5,602 nucleotides of DNA from Candidatus Brocadiaceae bacterium (GTDB lineage: Bacteria > Planctomycetota > MHYJ01 > JACQXL01 > CAKKQI01), in assembly GCA_919901895.1 (NCBI GenBank), contig CAKKQI010000121.1, positions 1 through 5,602 of the forward strand, written 5' to 3'. The notes under the pieces were generated by a model. It saw nothing but the letters and a program-made list of their open reading frames with translations, did no database searches and was not told the DNA's origin. Position numbers and translations under genes: made by a program. This document shows positions 1 to 5,602 of this stretch, one piece after another. Position 1 is the first letter of the stretch. Each line of letters begins with the position of its first letter.

Positions 1-684
1 GATGATATTTCCAAACGTAAAAAACAACCTTTGCTGGTCGTGGGAACGCCGTTATATTTTAAAAGACTGCTTTATGGTATTTTTGAATCTCCGCAGTCCG
101 ATGGCTTGATTAGAAAAAAACTGGAATCATTGGCGGATGAAAAAGGTGGGTCGTTTTTATATGCGGAACTGCAAAAAACCGACCCGGACCGGGCGGCTCA
201 ATTGCATCCGAATGACCGCCGGCGTATTATCCGCGCCCTGGAAGTTCAGGCGTTAACCGGGCACCAGATGTCGCAATTACACACGCATGATTTTCAACCG
301 CAGCCGCGTTACCGGTCAATTCTGGTTGGATTGCGGAGGGAAAAGAAAGATTTAACGGAGCGGATTAATCAAAGGGTGGAGCGGATGTTTGAGTCCGGGT
401 TAGTTGAGGAGGTAACAAGGATTCAGTCCGGCGAATTGAGCAAACAAGTAACTCAGTCGGTTGGCTATAAAGAAATTATTGAATACCTGCAAGGAAAACT
501 TACTTTACCGGAAGCTAAAGAACTGGTGAAACGCAATACGCGCCGGCTGGCCAAGCGGCAGATGACGTGGTTTCGTAGTTTTAAGGATATTGTCTGGATT
601 GATATTAAACCGGATGAGCTGACGGAAAACATTGCCCGAAAAGTTACGGACATTTTTATTGCAGATCGGACGAAAACTTGTTAA
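1..684 (+). CDS. miaA: tRNA dimethylallyltransferase, 5'-truncated by the window edge
   Basis: MiaA transfers a dimethylallyl group to N6 of A37 in tRNAs that read codons starting with U, the first step of i6A/ms2i6A formation in the cytoplasm. The frame is open from base 1, so the gene begins outside the window. The TTG at 31 lies inside a conserved strand and is not the real start. About 227 residues are visible; the family is usually 300-320, so roughly 85-90 N-terminal residues, including the Walker A loop, are missing. Visible family motifs are GTPLYFKRLL near the start, DPDRAAQLHPNDRRRIIRAL in the middle, VGYKEIIEYLQG, and the C-terminal RNA-binding signature NTRRLAKRQMTWFR. GTPLY in place of the commoner GTGLY or GTMLY recalls planctomycetal MiaA; this is from memory and was not searched. 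hisS follows 81 nt downstream on the same strand, so the two may be co-transcribed. The C-terminus looks intact, ending shortly after the TWFR motif at TAA 682-684. Confidence 0.95.
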   Translation, partial: DDISKRKKQPLLVVGTPLYFKRLLYGIFESPQSDGLIRKKLESLADEKGGSFLYAELQKTDPDRAAQLHPNDRRRIIRALEVQALTGHQMSQLHTHDFQPQPRYRSILVGLRREKKDLTERINQRVERMFESGLVEEVTRIQSGELSKQVTQSVGYKEIIEYLQGKLTLPEAKELVKRNTRRLAKRQMTWFRSFKDIVWIDIKPDELTENIARKVTDIFIADRTKTC

Positions 685-710
685 GATGTTTCACGGAATA
701 AAGAGTCGCG

Positions 711-724
711 AGCGAAGAGCGAAG
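711..724. repeat. Two tandem copies of a 7-nt unit in the miaA-hisS spacer
   Basis: AGCGAAG occurs twice in direct succession, flanked by GTCGCG on the left and AGAATG on the right. The surrounding 81-nt spacer (685-765) shows no clear hairpin terminator and no convincing promoter. The GAGCGAAG-type sequence resembles small dispersed repeats seen in some metagenome-derived genomes, but two copies could also arise by chance or by slippage. No function is assigned. Confidence 0.35.
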
Positions 725-765
725 AGAATGATTTATATTGTATCTTTATCTATGTAATCAGTGGT

Positions 766-2067
766 ATGATAAAAGCCCCGACCGGTACCAATGATATTCT
801 GCCTGATCGGATTCCGCTCTGGCGTTATGTGGAAGAACACGCCCGGAAGCAGTGCGCCCTTTACGGCTATCGGGAAATCCGCACGCCCATTTTTGAATCC
901 ACCCAGCTTTTTGTCCGCTCCATCGGCGAAGTTACCGATATCGTTGAAAAAGAAATGTATACTTTTCAGCCGAAGGTTGAGCGTTCCGATAACCCGGCTA
1001 AAGAAAACAGCCGGGAGAGTTTTACCTTGAGACCGGAATTAACGGCGCCGGTGGTGCGGGCTTACCTGGAACACCACCTGGACCGGGAGCAAAAATCACA
1101 GAAACTATTTTATCTGGGACCGCTTTTCCGGCATGAACGACCGCAGAAAGGGCGCTTCCGCCAGTTTCATCAATTAGGCGTGGAAGCGCTTGGTTTTTCC
1201 AACCCGCTGGTTGATGTTGAAATTATAAATTTAGCCCAATCATTCCTGAAAACTATCGGGCTGGACGGCTGCGTTTTAAAAATTAATTCCATCGGCTGTC
1301 CCGAATGCCGGACTGGTTACCGGAACGTTTTGAGAAAATATTTTGCCGGTCATAAAGATCAACTCTGCGCCAATTGCCGTGAACGTTTAGACCGGAATGT
1401 GTTTCGGATTCTTGATTGCAAGAATAAGCAATGTTACGAAATCGCGGCCCGGGCTGAACCGATTAATAATTCCTTATGCGCCGGTTGCCGAACCCATTTT
1501 GACGCGGTTTTAGCCGGGCTGGAAAAAAACGGACTTAGTTATCAACTTGACCACCATCTGGTTCGCGGGTTTGATTATTATACCAGGACAATTTTTGAAA
1601 TAACCCATTCTGCGCTCGGGGCTCAGGATGCGGTGGGCGGCGGCGGGCGGTACGATAATTTAATCGCTGAACTGGGCGGCTCGCCGGCCGGCGCAACGGG
1701 TTGGGCGCTCGGATTAGAACGGATTATCCTCGCTTTAGAAGCAGTTAAAAATTCTAATTTGATAATTCAGCCGGATAAGTTAAAAGTATTCGTGGCGTCC
1801 GTCACCCAGGAATTGGGTTCAGAATCATTTGCCTTGGTGAGTGAATTACGAAAAAAAAATATTGCGGCTGATATGGATTATGAAGGACGAAGCCTTAAAG
1901 CCCAGATGCGTCTGGCTAATAAACAAGAGGTTTCTTATGTGATAATTCTGGGGCCGGAGGAATTAACCAAAAACGCAGTGAAGTTGAAGAATATGCAATC
2001 CGGTCAGGAATCCGAAGTCCAAAGAGATGATTTATTTGACTTGTTTTTGAAAAAGAATATGATATAA
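766..2067 (+). CDS. hisS: Histidyl-tRNA synthetase (class II aminoacyl-tRNA synthetase)
   Basis: HisRS charges tRNA-His with histidine using ATP and works as a cytoplasmic homodimer. The 433-residue length is normal for a bacterial enzyme. The N-terminus MIKAPTGTNDILP is the family start. Class II motif 2 is at about residues 121-140 (FRHER...RFRQFHQLGVE). The two histidine-specific motifs are LVRGFDYYT (265-273) and GGGGRYD (291-297). Motif 3 is GWALGLERI (312-320). An anticodon-binding domain follows from about residue 337, containing AADMDYEGRSLKAQMRLANK. The insertion domain carries four cysteine pairs (178/181, 201/204, 218/223, 238/241) that could bind zinc; this is inference. A stretch of about 10-15 polar residues (about 69-83) between EMYTF and FTLRPE is longer than in common bacterial homologues. 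ATG 766 is the only standard start codon after the miaA stop. The Shine-Dalgarno sequence is weak: the nearest purine-rich run, GAAGAGAA, lies well upstream at about 721-728. The reading is intact, with all catalytic motifs present. Confidence 0.97.
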   Translation: MIKAPTGTNDILPDRIPLWRYVEEHARKQCALYGYREIRTPIFESTQLFVRSIGEVTDIVEKEMYTFQPKVERSDNPAKENSRESFTLRPELTAPVVRAYLEHHLDREQKSQKLFYLGPLFRHERPQKGRFRQFHQLGVEALGFSNPLVDVEIINLAQSFLKTIGLDGCVLKINSIGCPECRTGYRNVLRKYFAGHKDQLCANCRERLDRNVFRILDCKNKQCYEIAARAEPINNSLCAGCRTHFDAVLAGLEKNGLSYQLDHHLVRGFDYYTRTIFEITHSALGAQDAVGGGGRYDNLIAELGGSPAGATGWALGLERIILALEAVKNSNLIIQPDKLKVFVASVTQELGSESFALVSELRKKNIAADMDYEGRSLKAQMRLANKQEVSYVIILGPEELTKNAVKLKNMQSGQESEVQRDDLFDLFLKKNMI

Positions 2068-2068
2068 T

Positions 2069-2111
2069 TATGCAATTCCAAAAAAGTTTTACTACCTTAC
2101 GGAATTGCATA
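2069..2111. repeat. Perfect 11-bp inverted repeat just after hisS
   Basis: TATGCAATTCC at 2069-2079 is the exact reverse complement of GGAATTGCATA at 2101-2111, with a 21-nt loop between them. It begins 2 nt after the hisS stop. The stem is AT-rich and is not followed by a U-run on either strand, so it is not a standard intrinsic terminator. It could be a 3'-end RNA hairpin, part of a compound terminator with the adjoining element, or a small dispersed palindromic element. Confidence 0.7.
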
Positions 2112-2153
2112 CCCTGAACCGAGTGTAACGAGGCGAAGGGTCTATTATTTATT
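2111..2153 (+). terminator. Hairpin-like element with T-rich tail, possible hisS terminator
   Basis: ACCCT at 2111-2115 pairs with AGGGT at 2137-2141. Three opposed non-Watson-Crick positions follow (two of them G/A and A/G), then a 2-bp CC/GG step closes an 11-nt loop. The tail from 2141 is T-rich but interrupted (TCTATTATTTATT). The position between hisS and a gene with its own strong ribosome binding site fits a transcript end, but the stem is short and imperfect. The CCCTGA...GCGAAGGG layout also resembles short palindromic repeats that recur in many metagenome-derived genomes, so this may be a dispersed repeat rather than a dedicated terminator. Confidence 0.35.
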
Positions 2154-2182
2154 CGGAACTACATAAATATAGACGCATAATT

Positions 2183-2189
2183 AAAGGAG
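2183..2189 (+). promoter_or_regulatory. Strong Shine-Dalgarno for the 2200 lipoprotein gene
   Basis: AAAGGAG lies 10 nt before ATG 2200. It fixes this ATG as the start, which also places the signal peptide at the very N-terminus. Confidence 0.8.
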
Positions 2190-2199
2190 CATCAAAGCA

Positions 2200-3399
2200 A
2201 TGAAAAAACAGGTTTCAGTCATCGCGCTAATATTTTGTCTACTATTAAACTTTTTGGCGATGTCGTGTTTATCACAGAAGAAGGTTATCCCGATCGAGGC
2301 GGCGGCAGGAAAACTAATGCCGTCAGAGGTGGCGGTAATCCCCCTATCTGAAATCACTCCTATAACCGATAAGACTGAACCTTCTGAAGCAACTGGAGTA
2401 GTTAAGGAGCCAGAGGCGCCTAAAGAACTGGAATTACCAAGCCAACCGGAAATAGTTAAAGAACCTGAAACAACTAATGAATCCGAAGTAACCAAAGAAC
2501 TTGAAGTGGTCAAAGAATCTGAGGTAACCAAAGAGAAAGAGCCGGAAGTAGCTACAGAATCTCACCCGCCTAAAGAACCGGAGATAACCAAAGAACCGGA
2601 AACGCTCAAAGAAACCCCGCCGGTTTATCAATTGCAACCGGTATTGAAGGAAGGAAATAAATTTGCCGTAGCCGAAGAACAGAAATGGGACGGTGATATG
2701 GTTATTGCCGTAGGTGACAAGGCGCAGCGGTTTCCTTTCTTAACCTTGATTAAGCATGAATATACGGAAGAAATTATGAGTGTTCAGGACGGGTTAAAAG
2801 TTAAAAGGGAATATACCCTTTCGCAGAAAAAAACTAACCTGCCGAATGAAGGAACCAAGACCGAGCCGATTTCTTTTCACAAGAAAGCAATGATTCTGGA
2901 AATCAAAAACGGGGAGATAAAAGTTCTGGAGAACCTGAGCCGTAAAGAAGGCGATGTCTTAACCCAGGATTTGGCTCAACTCACCTGTCCGGGTGATTTT
3001 AATGCTATTTTACCCACTAAAACAGTTACGGTCGGTGAGCAATGGGATATTAATTCTGAACTTTTTATGCGGACGGCCTTAAAAAATTACTATCAGAAAG
3101 AATTATGCCGGATGTCCGGTAGTGCTCAGTTAGCCAGGATTATCGAGTCGCAAGGAATGCACTGCGCTGAAATTCTCGTGAAAATCAATCTGGTTAAAAA
3201 TGCCGATAAAGATTCACCGGCGTTTGACGTAGCGTTGAATGGATTTTGTTATTTTGCGCTGGACTATGGTTATATTCTGACGCTGGAATTAACCGGTCCG
3301 TTTAAGATGAACGGCCGGCGAATCTCGGAACTTAATGAAATTGTTGAGACTACTGTAGCGGGAAGTTTGACCGTTAAACTTAATGCAAAACTTAAATGA
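2200..3399 (+). CDS. Predicted secreted lipoprotein with hexapeptide-repeat linker and unassigned C-terminal domain
   Basis: The function is not recognised. The 399-residue protein starts with a lysine-bearing n-region (MKK) and a hydrophobic stretch (about 6-20) ending in FLAMSC. Cys23 is a plausible lipidation site, although the lipobox (A-M-S-C) is not textbook, so a plain signal peptide cannot be excluded. Residues about 59-142 form a charged Glu/Pro/Lys/Thr linker with a hexapeptide repeat of the KEPEVT type, probably an extended spacer lifting the C-terminal domain off the membrane. Residues about 145-399 look globular and beta-rich, with alternating hydrophobic and polar strands and a TVTVGEQWDI motif (275-284). 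That motif faintly recalls DUF6263-like domains of planctomycetes; this is tentative and unsearched. Cysteines at 263, 303, 322 and 350 could form disulfides if the protein is exported. Start choice rests on AAAGGAG 10 nt upstream. The next gene starts 10 nt after the stop and shares the MKKQV start, which suggests an operon. Confidence 0.85.
   Translation: MKKQVSVIALIFCLLLNFLAMSCLSQKKVIPIEAAAGKLMPSEVAVIPLSEITPITDKTEPSEATGVVKEPEAPKELELPSQPEIVKEPETTNESEVTKELEVVKESEVTKEKEPEVATESHPPKEPEITKEPETLKETPPVYQLQPVLKEGNKFAVAEEQKWDGDMVIAVGDKAQRFPFLTLIKHEYTEEIMSVQDGLKVKREYTLSQKKTNLPNEGTKTEPISFHKKAMILEIKNGEIKVLENLSRKEGDVLTQDLAQLTCPGDFNAILPTKTVTVGEQWDINSELFMRTALKNYYQKELCRMSGSAQLARIIESQGMHCAEILVKINLVKNADKDSPAFDVALNGFCYFALDYGYILTLELTGPFKMNGRRISELNEIVETTVAGSLTVKLNAKLK
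2404..2625 (+). repeat. Degenerate 18-nt tandem repeat encoding KEPEVT-like hexapeptides
   Basis: About twelve consecutive six-residue units fill residues 69-142 of the lipoprotein: KEPEAP, KELELP, SQPEIV, KEPETT, NESEVT, KELEVV, KESEVT, then an extra KE, then KEPEVA, TESHPP, KEPEIT, KEPETL and KETPPV. At the DNA level the 10-mer TAACCAAAGA recurs at 2489, 2525 and 2585. The first spacing is 36 nt (two units) and the second 60 nt (three units plus the 6-nt KE insertion), as expected for repeat expansion with drift. Confidence 0.85.
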
Positions 3400-3406
3400 G
3401 AGGAAA
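3400..3406 (+). promoter_or_regulatory. Shine-Dalgarno for the coiled-coil lipoprotein gene
   Basis: GAGGAAA begins just after the preceding stop codon (TGA 3397-3399). The GAGG core is 6 nt before ATG 3410 and 9 nt before ATG 3413. It supports these starts over the upstream in-frame ATG at 3383, which lies inside the previous gene and would put nine polar residues ahead of the signal peptide. Confidence 0.75.
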
Positions 3407-3409
3407 GAT

Positions 3410-3997
3410 ATGATGAAAAAACAAGTTTTAGTTTTCTGGATAATGGGTATGCTGCTATTGGTTATCGGTTGTAACAGAAGCGAAGTTGAATCCTTGAAAA
3501 ATAAAACAATAAAATTAAATGACGAGATTGAAGATCTGGGTGATGAATTGGAAGACAAAGAAAAGGAAGTTAAAAAACTGAAGGATGAAGTAGCATCGTT
3601 GAAGAAAGATAGGGAAACCTGGCAGCAGGAGAAACGGAAATTATCGGAGGAAAACAAAAAAAATGACGAGGCGGAGAATAAATTAAAATCAGCCGAACAG
3701 GAAAATGAAAACTTGCAATTGATGCTTCAGCGGGCCGGGTCAAAAATCCAGCAGTTGGAGCAGGCTCTTGCTTCCCAGAGACAACTTCAACCGCAGGATA
3801 CTCAGGAAGCAGAAAAGCAGATGCAATCCCAGATGCCGATTCAGAAACCTTCCCGTATTACCGCAATGCCGTCGCCGGAAGTAATGCGGTGGATGCAGCA
3901 ACAGGAAGAACGACGCCAGCAGGGGCTGCCTACGGAAGAAACGCCACCGGAAATTCAAAAATGGATTAATGAAAATATGGGCGGAATGGGGAAATAG
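3410..3997 (+). CDS. Predicted coiled-coil lipoprotein with duplicated C-terminal Trp motif
   Basis: The function is not recognised. From ATG 3410 the protein has 195 residues; ATG 3413, the next codon, is an equally good start and gives the N-terminus MKKQVLVFW. A hydrophobic h-region (6-19) ends in LLVIGC, a good lipobox with Cys21 as the lipidation site. Residues about 24-122 are rich in Glu, Lys, Leu and Asn with heptad-like spacing and no proline, predicting one long coiled coil that would probably oligomerise. A Gln/Pro/Met-rich linker (about 123-150) follows. The tail contains two related motifs, SPEVMRWMQQ (155-164) and PPEIQKWINE (179-188), ending GGMGK. Layout resembles small envelope coiled-coil lipoproteins in general, but no named family is recognised. 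It sits 10 nt after the larger lipoprotein gene with a similar signal-peptide start, so co-expression and shared envelope location are likely. No hairpin terminator is visible before the convergent gene. Confidence 0.85.
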   Translation: MMKKQVLVFWIMGMLLLVIGCNRSEVESLKNKTIKLNDEIEDLGDELEDKEKEVKKLKDEVASLKKDRETWQQEKRKLSEENKKNDEAENKLKSAEQENENLQLMLQRAGSKIQQLEQALASQRQLQPQDTQEAEKQMQSQMPIQKPSRITAMPSPEVMRWMQQQEERRQQGLPTEETPPEIQKWINENMGGMGK

Positions 3998-3998
3998 T

Positions 3999-4026
3999 AG
4001 TAAACAGCAAGCAGTAATCAGTAAAG
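3999..4026. repeat. Four tandem copies of a 7-nt repeat in the convergent gap
   Basis: AGTAAAC, AGCAAGC, AGTAATC and AGTAAAG follow one another without a break, beginning right after the stop codon of the coiled-coil lipoprotein. They fill most of the 40-nt gap (3998-4037) between convergent genes. Each unit has the form AG(T/C)AANN. Heptanucleotide repeats of this kind occur in intergenic regions of several bacterial groups, so this may be one copy of a dispersed family. No terminator-like hairpin accompanies it. Confidence 0.75.
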
Positions 4027-4037
4027 AGGTGGCTGGT

Positions 4038-5600
4038 TCAGAGGTGTTTGTGTGATTCGTATCTTTTCCGTAATTCCCGGTGTAATATCTTCCCGCTGGC
4101 GGTGCGCGGCATTTCTGAAGCCTGAATAAAATCAATACTTTTTGGTTTTTTATAGCCGGTCATCTTATCACGGCAAAACTCAATCATTTCTTCAGCCGTT
4201 GCGGTTTGACCGTTTTTTACAATTACCACGGCTTTAACTGCTTCACACCATTTTTCGTCCGGTACCCCGATGACCGCTACATCAAAAACCGCCGGATGTT
4301 TGGCAACGATTTCTTCCACTTCTGAAGGATAAACATGTTCACCGCCGGTAATAATCATATTATCCTTGCGGTCCACCATATAATAATAGCCGTCTTCATC
4401 CTTTTTTCCGAGGTCGCCGGCTGAGAACCACTCGCCCCGGAACGAAGATTTGGTTTTTTCCGGAAGTTTATAATATTCCGTAAAAAGCATCGGACTGCGT
4501 GAATATATTTCACCCACTGTACCGACCGGAACTTCCTGTCCATTTTCATTCAGCAGTTTTACGTAATCAGTGCCGCAGGATTCCCGGCCGATGGAACCGA
4601 GTTTAGTTAATTGTTCGGGCGGTTTTAAAACGGTAACGATACCGGCTTCAGTGGAACCGTAGCCTTCATAGAGTTGAACTCCTCTGAAGAATTCCATAAT
4701 CCGTTTTTTTATTTCTCCTCGGGCCGGGGCTGATGAACAAAGTAGTTTTTTTAAGGAACTGATGTCGTATTTTTTACTCTGGGCCGGCGGGACACCCAGC
4801 ATCAGGCTGTAATGGGTGGGAATCAGTGAGATAAAAGTTATTTTCTCGCGTTCAATTATTTCCAGGATTTCCACCGGGTCAAATTTCCGAGCCGGGTGGA
4901 TATAAACCGTGCCGCCGAGATACGGGAAAATAAATGAAAAGAAAGTAGAGTTGACGTGGCAGAGCGGCATAATATTAAGGCAGATGTCCTGTTCGGTAAA
5001 CCCGAAATCAACCGCATTAATCAGATAAAAAGCAAGGTAGGACTCGTGTGACCGGACCACTCCTTTAGGTTTACCGGTGGTGCCGGAGGTATAAAGTAAT
5101 ACCCAGGTGTCTTCAGGTAGAACTGAACAGGTTGGTTCTGCCTCACCAGCCGGCTGTAAAAATTTTTCGTAGTCGGAATGACAATCTTGGCCAACCACAA
5201 TATAATTTTTAATTTTAGGTAGATTCGTTTTAATAGGCGTAATCAGCGGTATAAATTCTTCGTGGACAAAAAAGGCCTGGCTATCGGCGTTATCCGCAAT
5301 ATAGGTTACTTCTTGAGCGGTCAGGCGGAAATTAATGGGATTGAGAACAATCCCGGTTTTAGCGCAGGCGAGGTAGAGTTCCACGATTTCAAGGCAATTT
5401 TCCAGTAGGCAGGAAATTTTATCGCCTTTTTGCAAGCCGAGCGACAGCAGGGCGTGGGATAATTTATTTACCCGTTTATTCAGTTCTGAATAAGTAAATT
5501 TGCGTGAGGCATCTTCCAGGGCTATTTTATCGGCAAATTTACCGGCGTTGACTTTCAGGATTTGGCCCAGGTTTAACCAGGGAGCGGATTTTTGAGCCAT
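4038..5600 (-). CDS. AMP-forming acyl-CoA synthetase / fatty-acid-CoA ligase family
   Basis: Members of this ANL superfamily activate a carboxylic acid with ATP to an acyl-adenylate and then transfer it to coenzyme A. The 520-residue protein has the full motif set: the phosphate-binding loop YTSGTTGKPKG (170-180), YEGYGSTEAG (311-320), the WFSAGDLG aspartate (Asp396), the hinge region VDRKDNMI with Arg411, GGEHVYPSEVE (419-429), and the catalytic lysine of PRTASGK (Lys504). Length and order are normal for FadD/CaiC-like ligases. Substrate cannot be read from the sequence: medium- or long-chain fatty acids are likeliest, but aryl or other acids are possible, so no gene symbol is given. ATG at 5600-5598 gives a normal N-terminus (MAQKSAPWLNLGQIL). 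Only two bases upstream of it are visible, so its ribosome binding site and any longer start lie outside the window. It converges on the lipoprotein genes and is probably regulated separately from them. Confidence 0.93.
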   Translation of the reverse strand: MAQKSAPWLNLGQILKVNAGKFADKIALEDASRKFTYSELNKRVNKLSHALLSLGLQKGDKISCLLENCLEIVELYLACAKTGIVLNPINFRLTAQEVTYIADNADSQAFFVHEEFIPLITPIKTNLPKIKNYIVVGQDCHSDYEKFLQPAGEAEPTCSVLPEDTWVLLYTSGTTGKPKGVVRSHESYLAFYLINAVDFGFTEQDICLNIMPLCHVNSTFFSFIFPYLGGTVYIHPARKFDPVEILEIIEREKITFISLIPTHYSLMLGVPPAQSKKYDISSLKKLLCSSAPARGEIKKRIMEFFRGVQLYEGYGSTEAGIVTVLKPPEQLTKLGSIGRESCGTDYVKLLNENGQEVPVGTVGEIYSRSPMLFTEYYKLPEKTKSSFRGEWFSAGDLGKKDEDGYYYMVDRKDNMIITGGEHVYPSEVEEIVAKHPAVFDVAVIGVPDEKWCEAVKAVVIVKNGQTATAEEMIEFCRDKMTGYKKPKSIDFIQASEMPRTASGKILHRELRKRYESHKHL

Positions 5601-5602
5601 AA

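Noticed and set aside
31..33. TTG as the start of miaA
   Set aside because: The frame is open to base 1 and the TTG falls inside a conserved MiaA strand, so the gene simply enters from outside the window.
465..653. Short minus-strand frame within miaA
   Set aside because: Antisense shadow of conserved MiaA sequence with no supporting signal.
732..757. AT-rich stretch upstream of hisS as a promoter
   Set aside because: No -35/-10 pair with an acceptable match and spacing was found; hisS may simply be read through from miaA.
2152..2181. Possible sigma70-type promoter (TTCGGA and CATAAT, 18-nt spacing) before the lipoprotein gene
   Set aside because: A separate promoter is plausible here, but the -35 match is only about three of six bases and the region is AT-rich, so chance matches are expected.
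2181..2531. Minus-strand open frame rich in Ser, Thr and Leu repeats, opposite the lipoprotein linker
   Set aside because: It is the antisense reading of the 18-nt repeat. Its repeats are explained by the plus-strand hexapeptides, and the plus strand has the Shine-Dalgarno sequence and signal peptide.
3383..3409. Upstream ATG start for the coiled-coil lipoprotein
   Set aside because: It lies inside the preceding gene, has no Shine-Dalgarno sequence and would put polar residues before the signal peptide. ATG 3410/3413 has GAGG at good spacing.
3740..4135. Minus-strand open frame of 131 codons overlapping both convergent genes
   Set aside because: It runs across the end of the acyl-CoA ligase gene, the heptamer repeat and the tail of the coiled-coil gene. 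Its composition shows no domain, and both real genes have strong independent support.

Overview
This 5.6 kb window looks like part of a bacterial chromosome from a Gram-negative, probably uncultured lineage. The evidence is two ordinary tRNA-related genes, two predicted lipoproteins and an acyl-CoA ligase, with moderate, slightly AT-rich base composition judged by eye. The MiaA motif GTPLY (rather than GGTGLY) and the cysteine-rich HisRS insertion recall Planctomycetota or related PVC-type bacteria. This taxonomic placement is tentative. No phage, transposase, CRISPR array, tRNA or rRNA gene is visible.

Left block (1-2067, + strand): the 3' two-thirds of miaA (tRNA dimethylallyltransferase), an 81-nt spacer containing two copies of a 7-nt repeat, then a complete hisS (histidyl-tRNA synthetase). 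Both act on tRNA. miaA and hisS lie in the same reading frame, and the miaA TAA is the only stop codon between them.

Middle block (2068-3997, + strand): a 132-nt spacer holds a perfect 11-bp inverted repeat that starts 2 nt after the hisS stop. It abuts a second hairpin-like element followed by a T-rich stretch, which may end the hisS transcript. Two predicted lipoprotein genes follow, 10 nt apart, each with a good Shine-Dalgarno sequence and an N-terminus reading MKKQV. The first carries a charged hexapeptide-repeat linker and a globular C-terminal domain. The second is a long coiled coil ending in a duplicated tryptophan motif. They probably form an envelope-associated pair, but neither has a function that can be recognised here.

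Right block (4038-5600, - strand): a complete AMP-forming acyl-CoA synthetase/ligase with all the hallmark adenylation motifs, convergent with the lipoprotein pair. The 40-nt convergent gap holds four tandem copies of a 7-nt repeat. No stretch of more than 300 bases lacks a gene.

Most of the window is ordinary. The parts most worth a second look are the lipoprotein pair and the small spacer repeats, which may belong to dispersed genome-wide families. I found no convincing new biological system.
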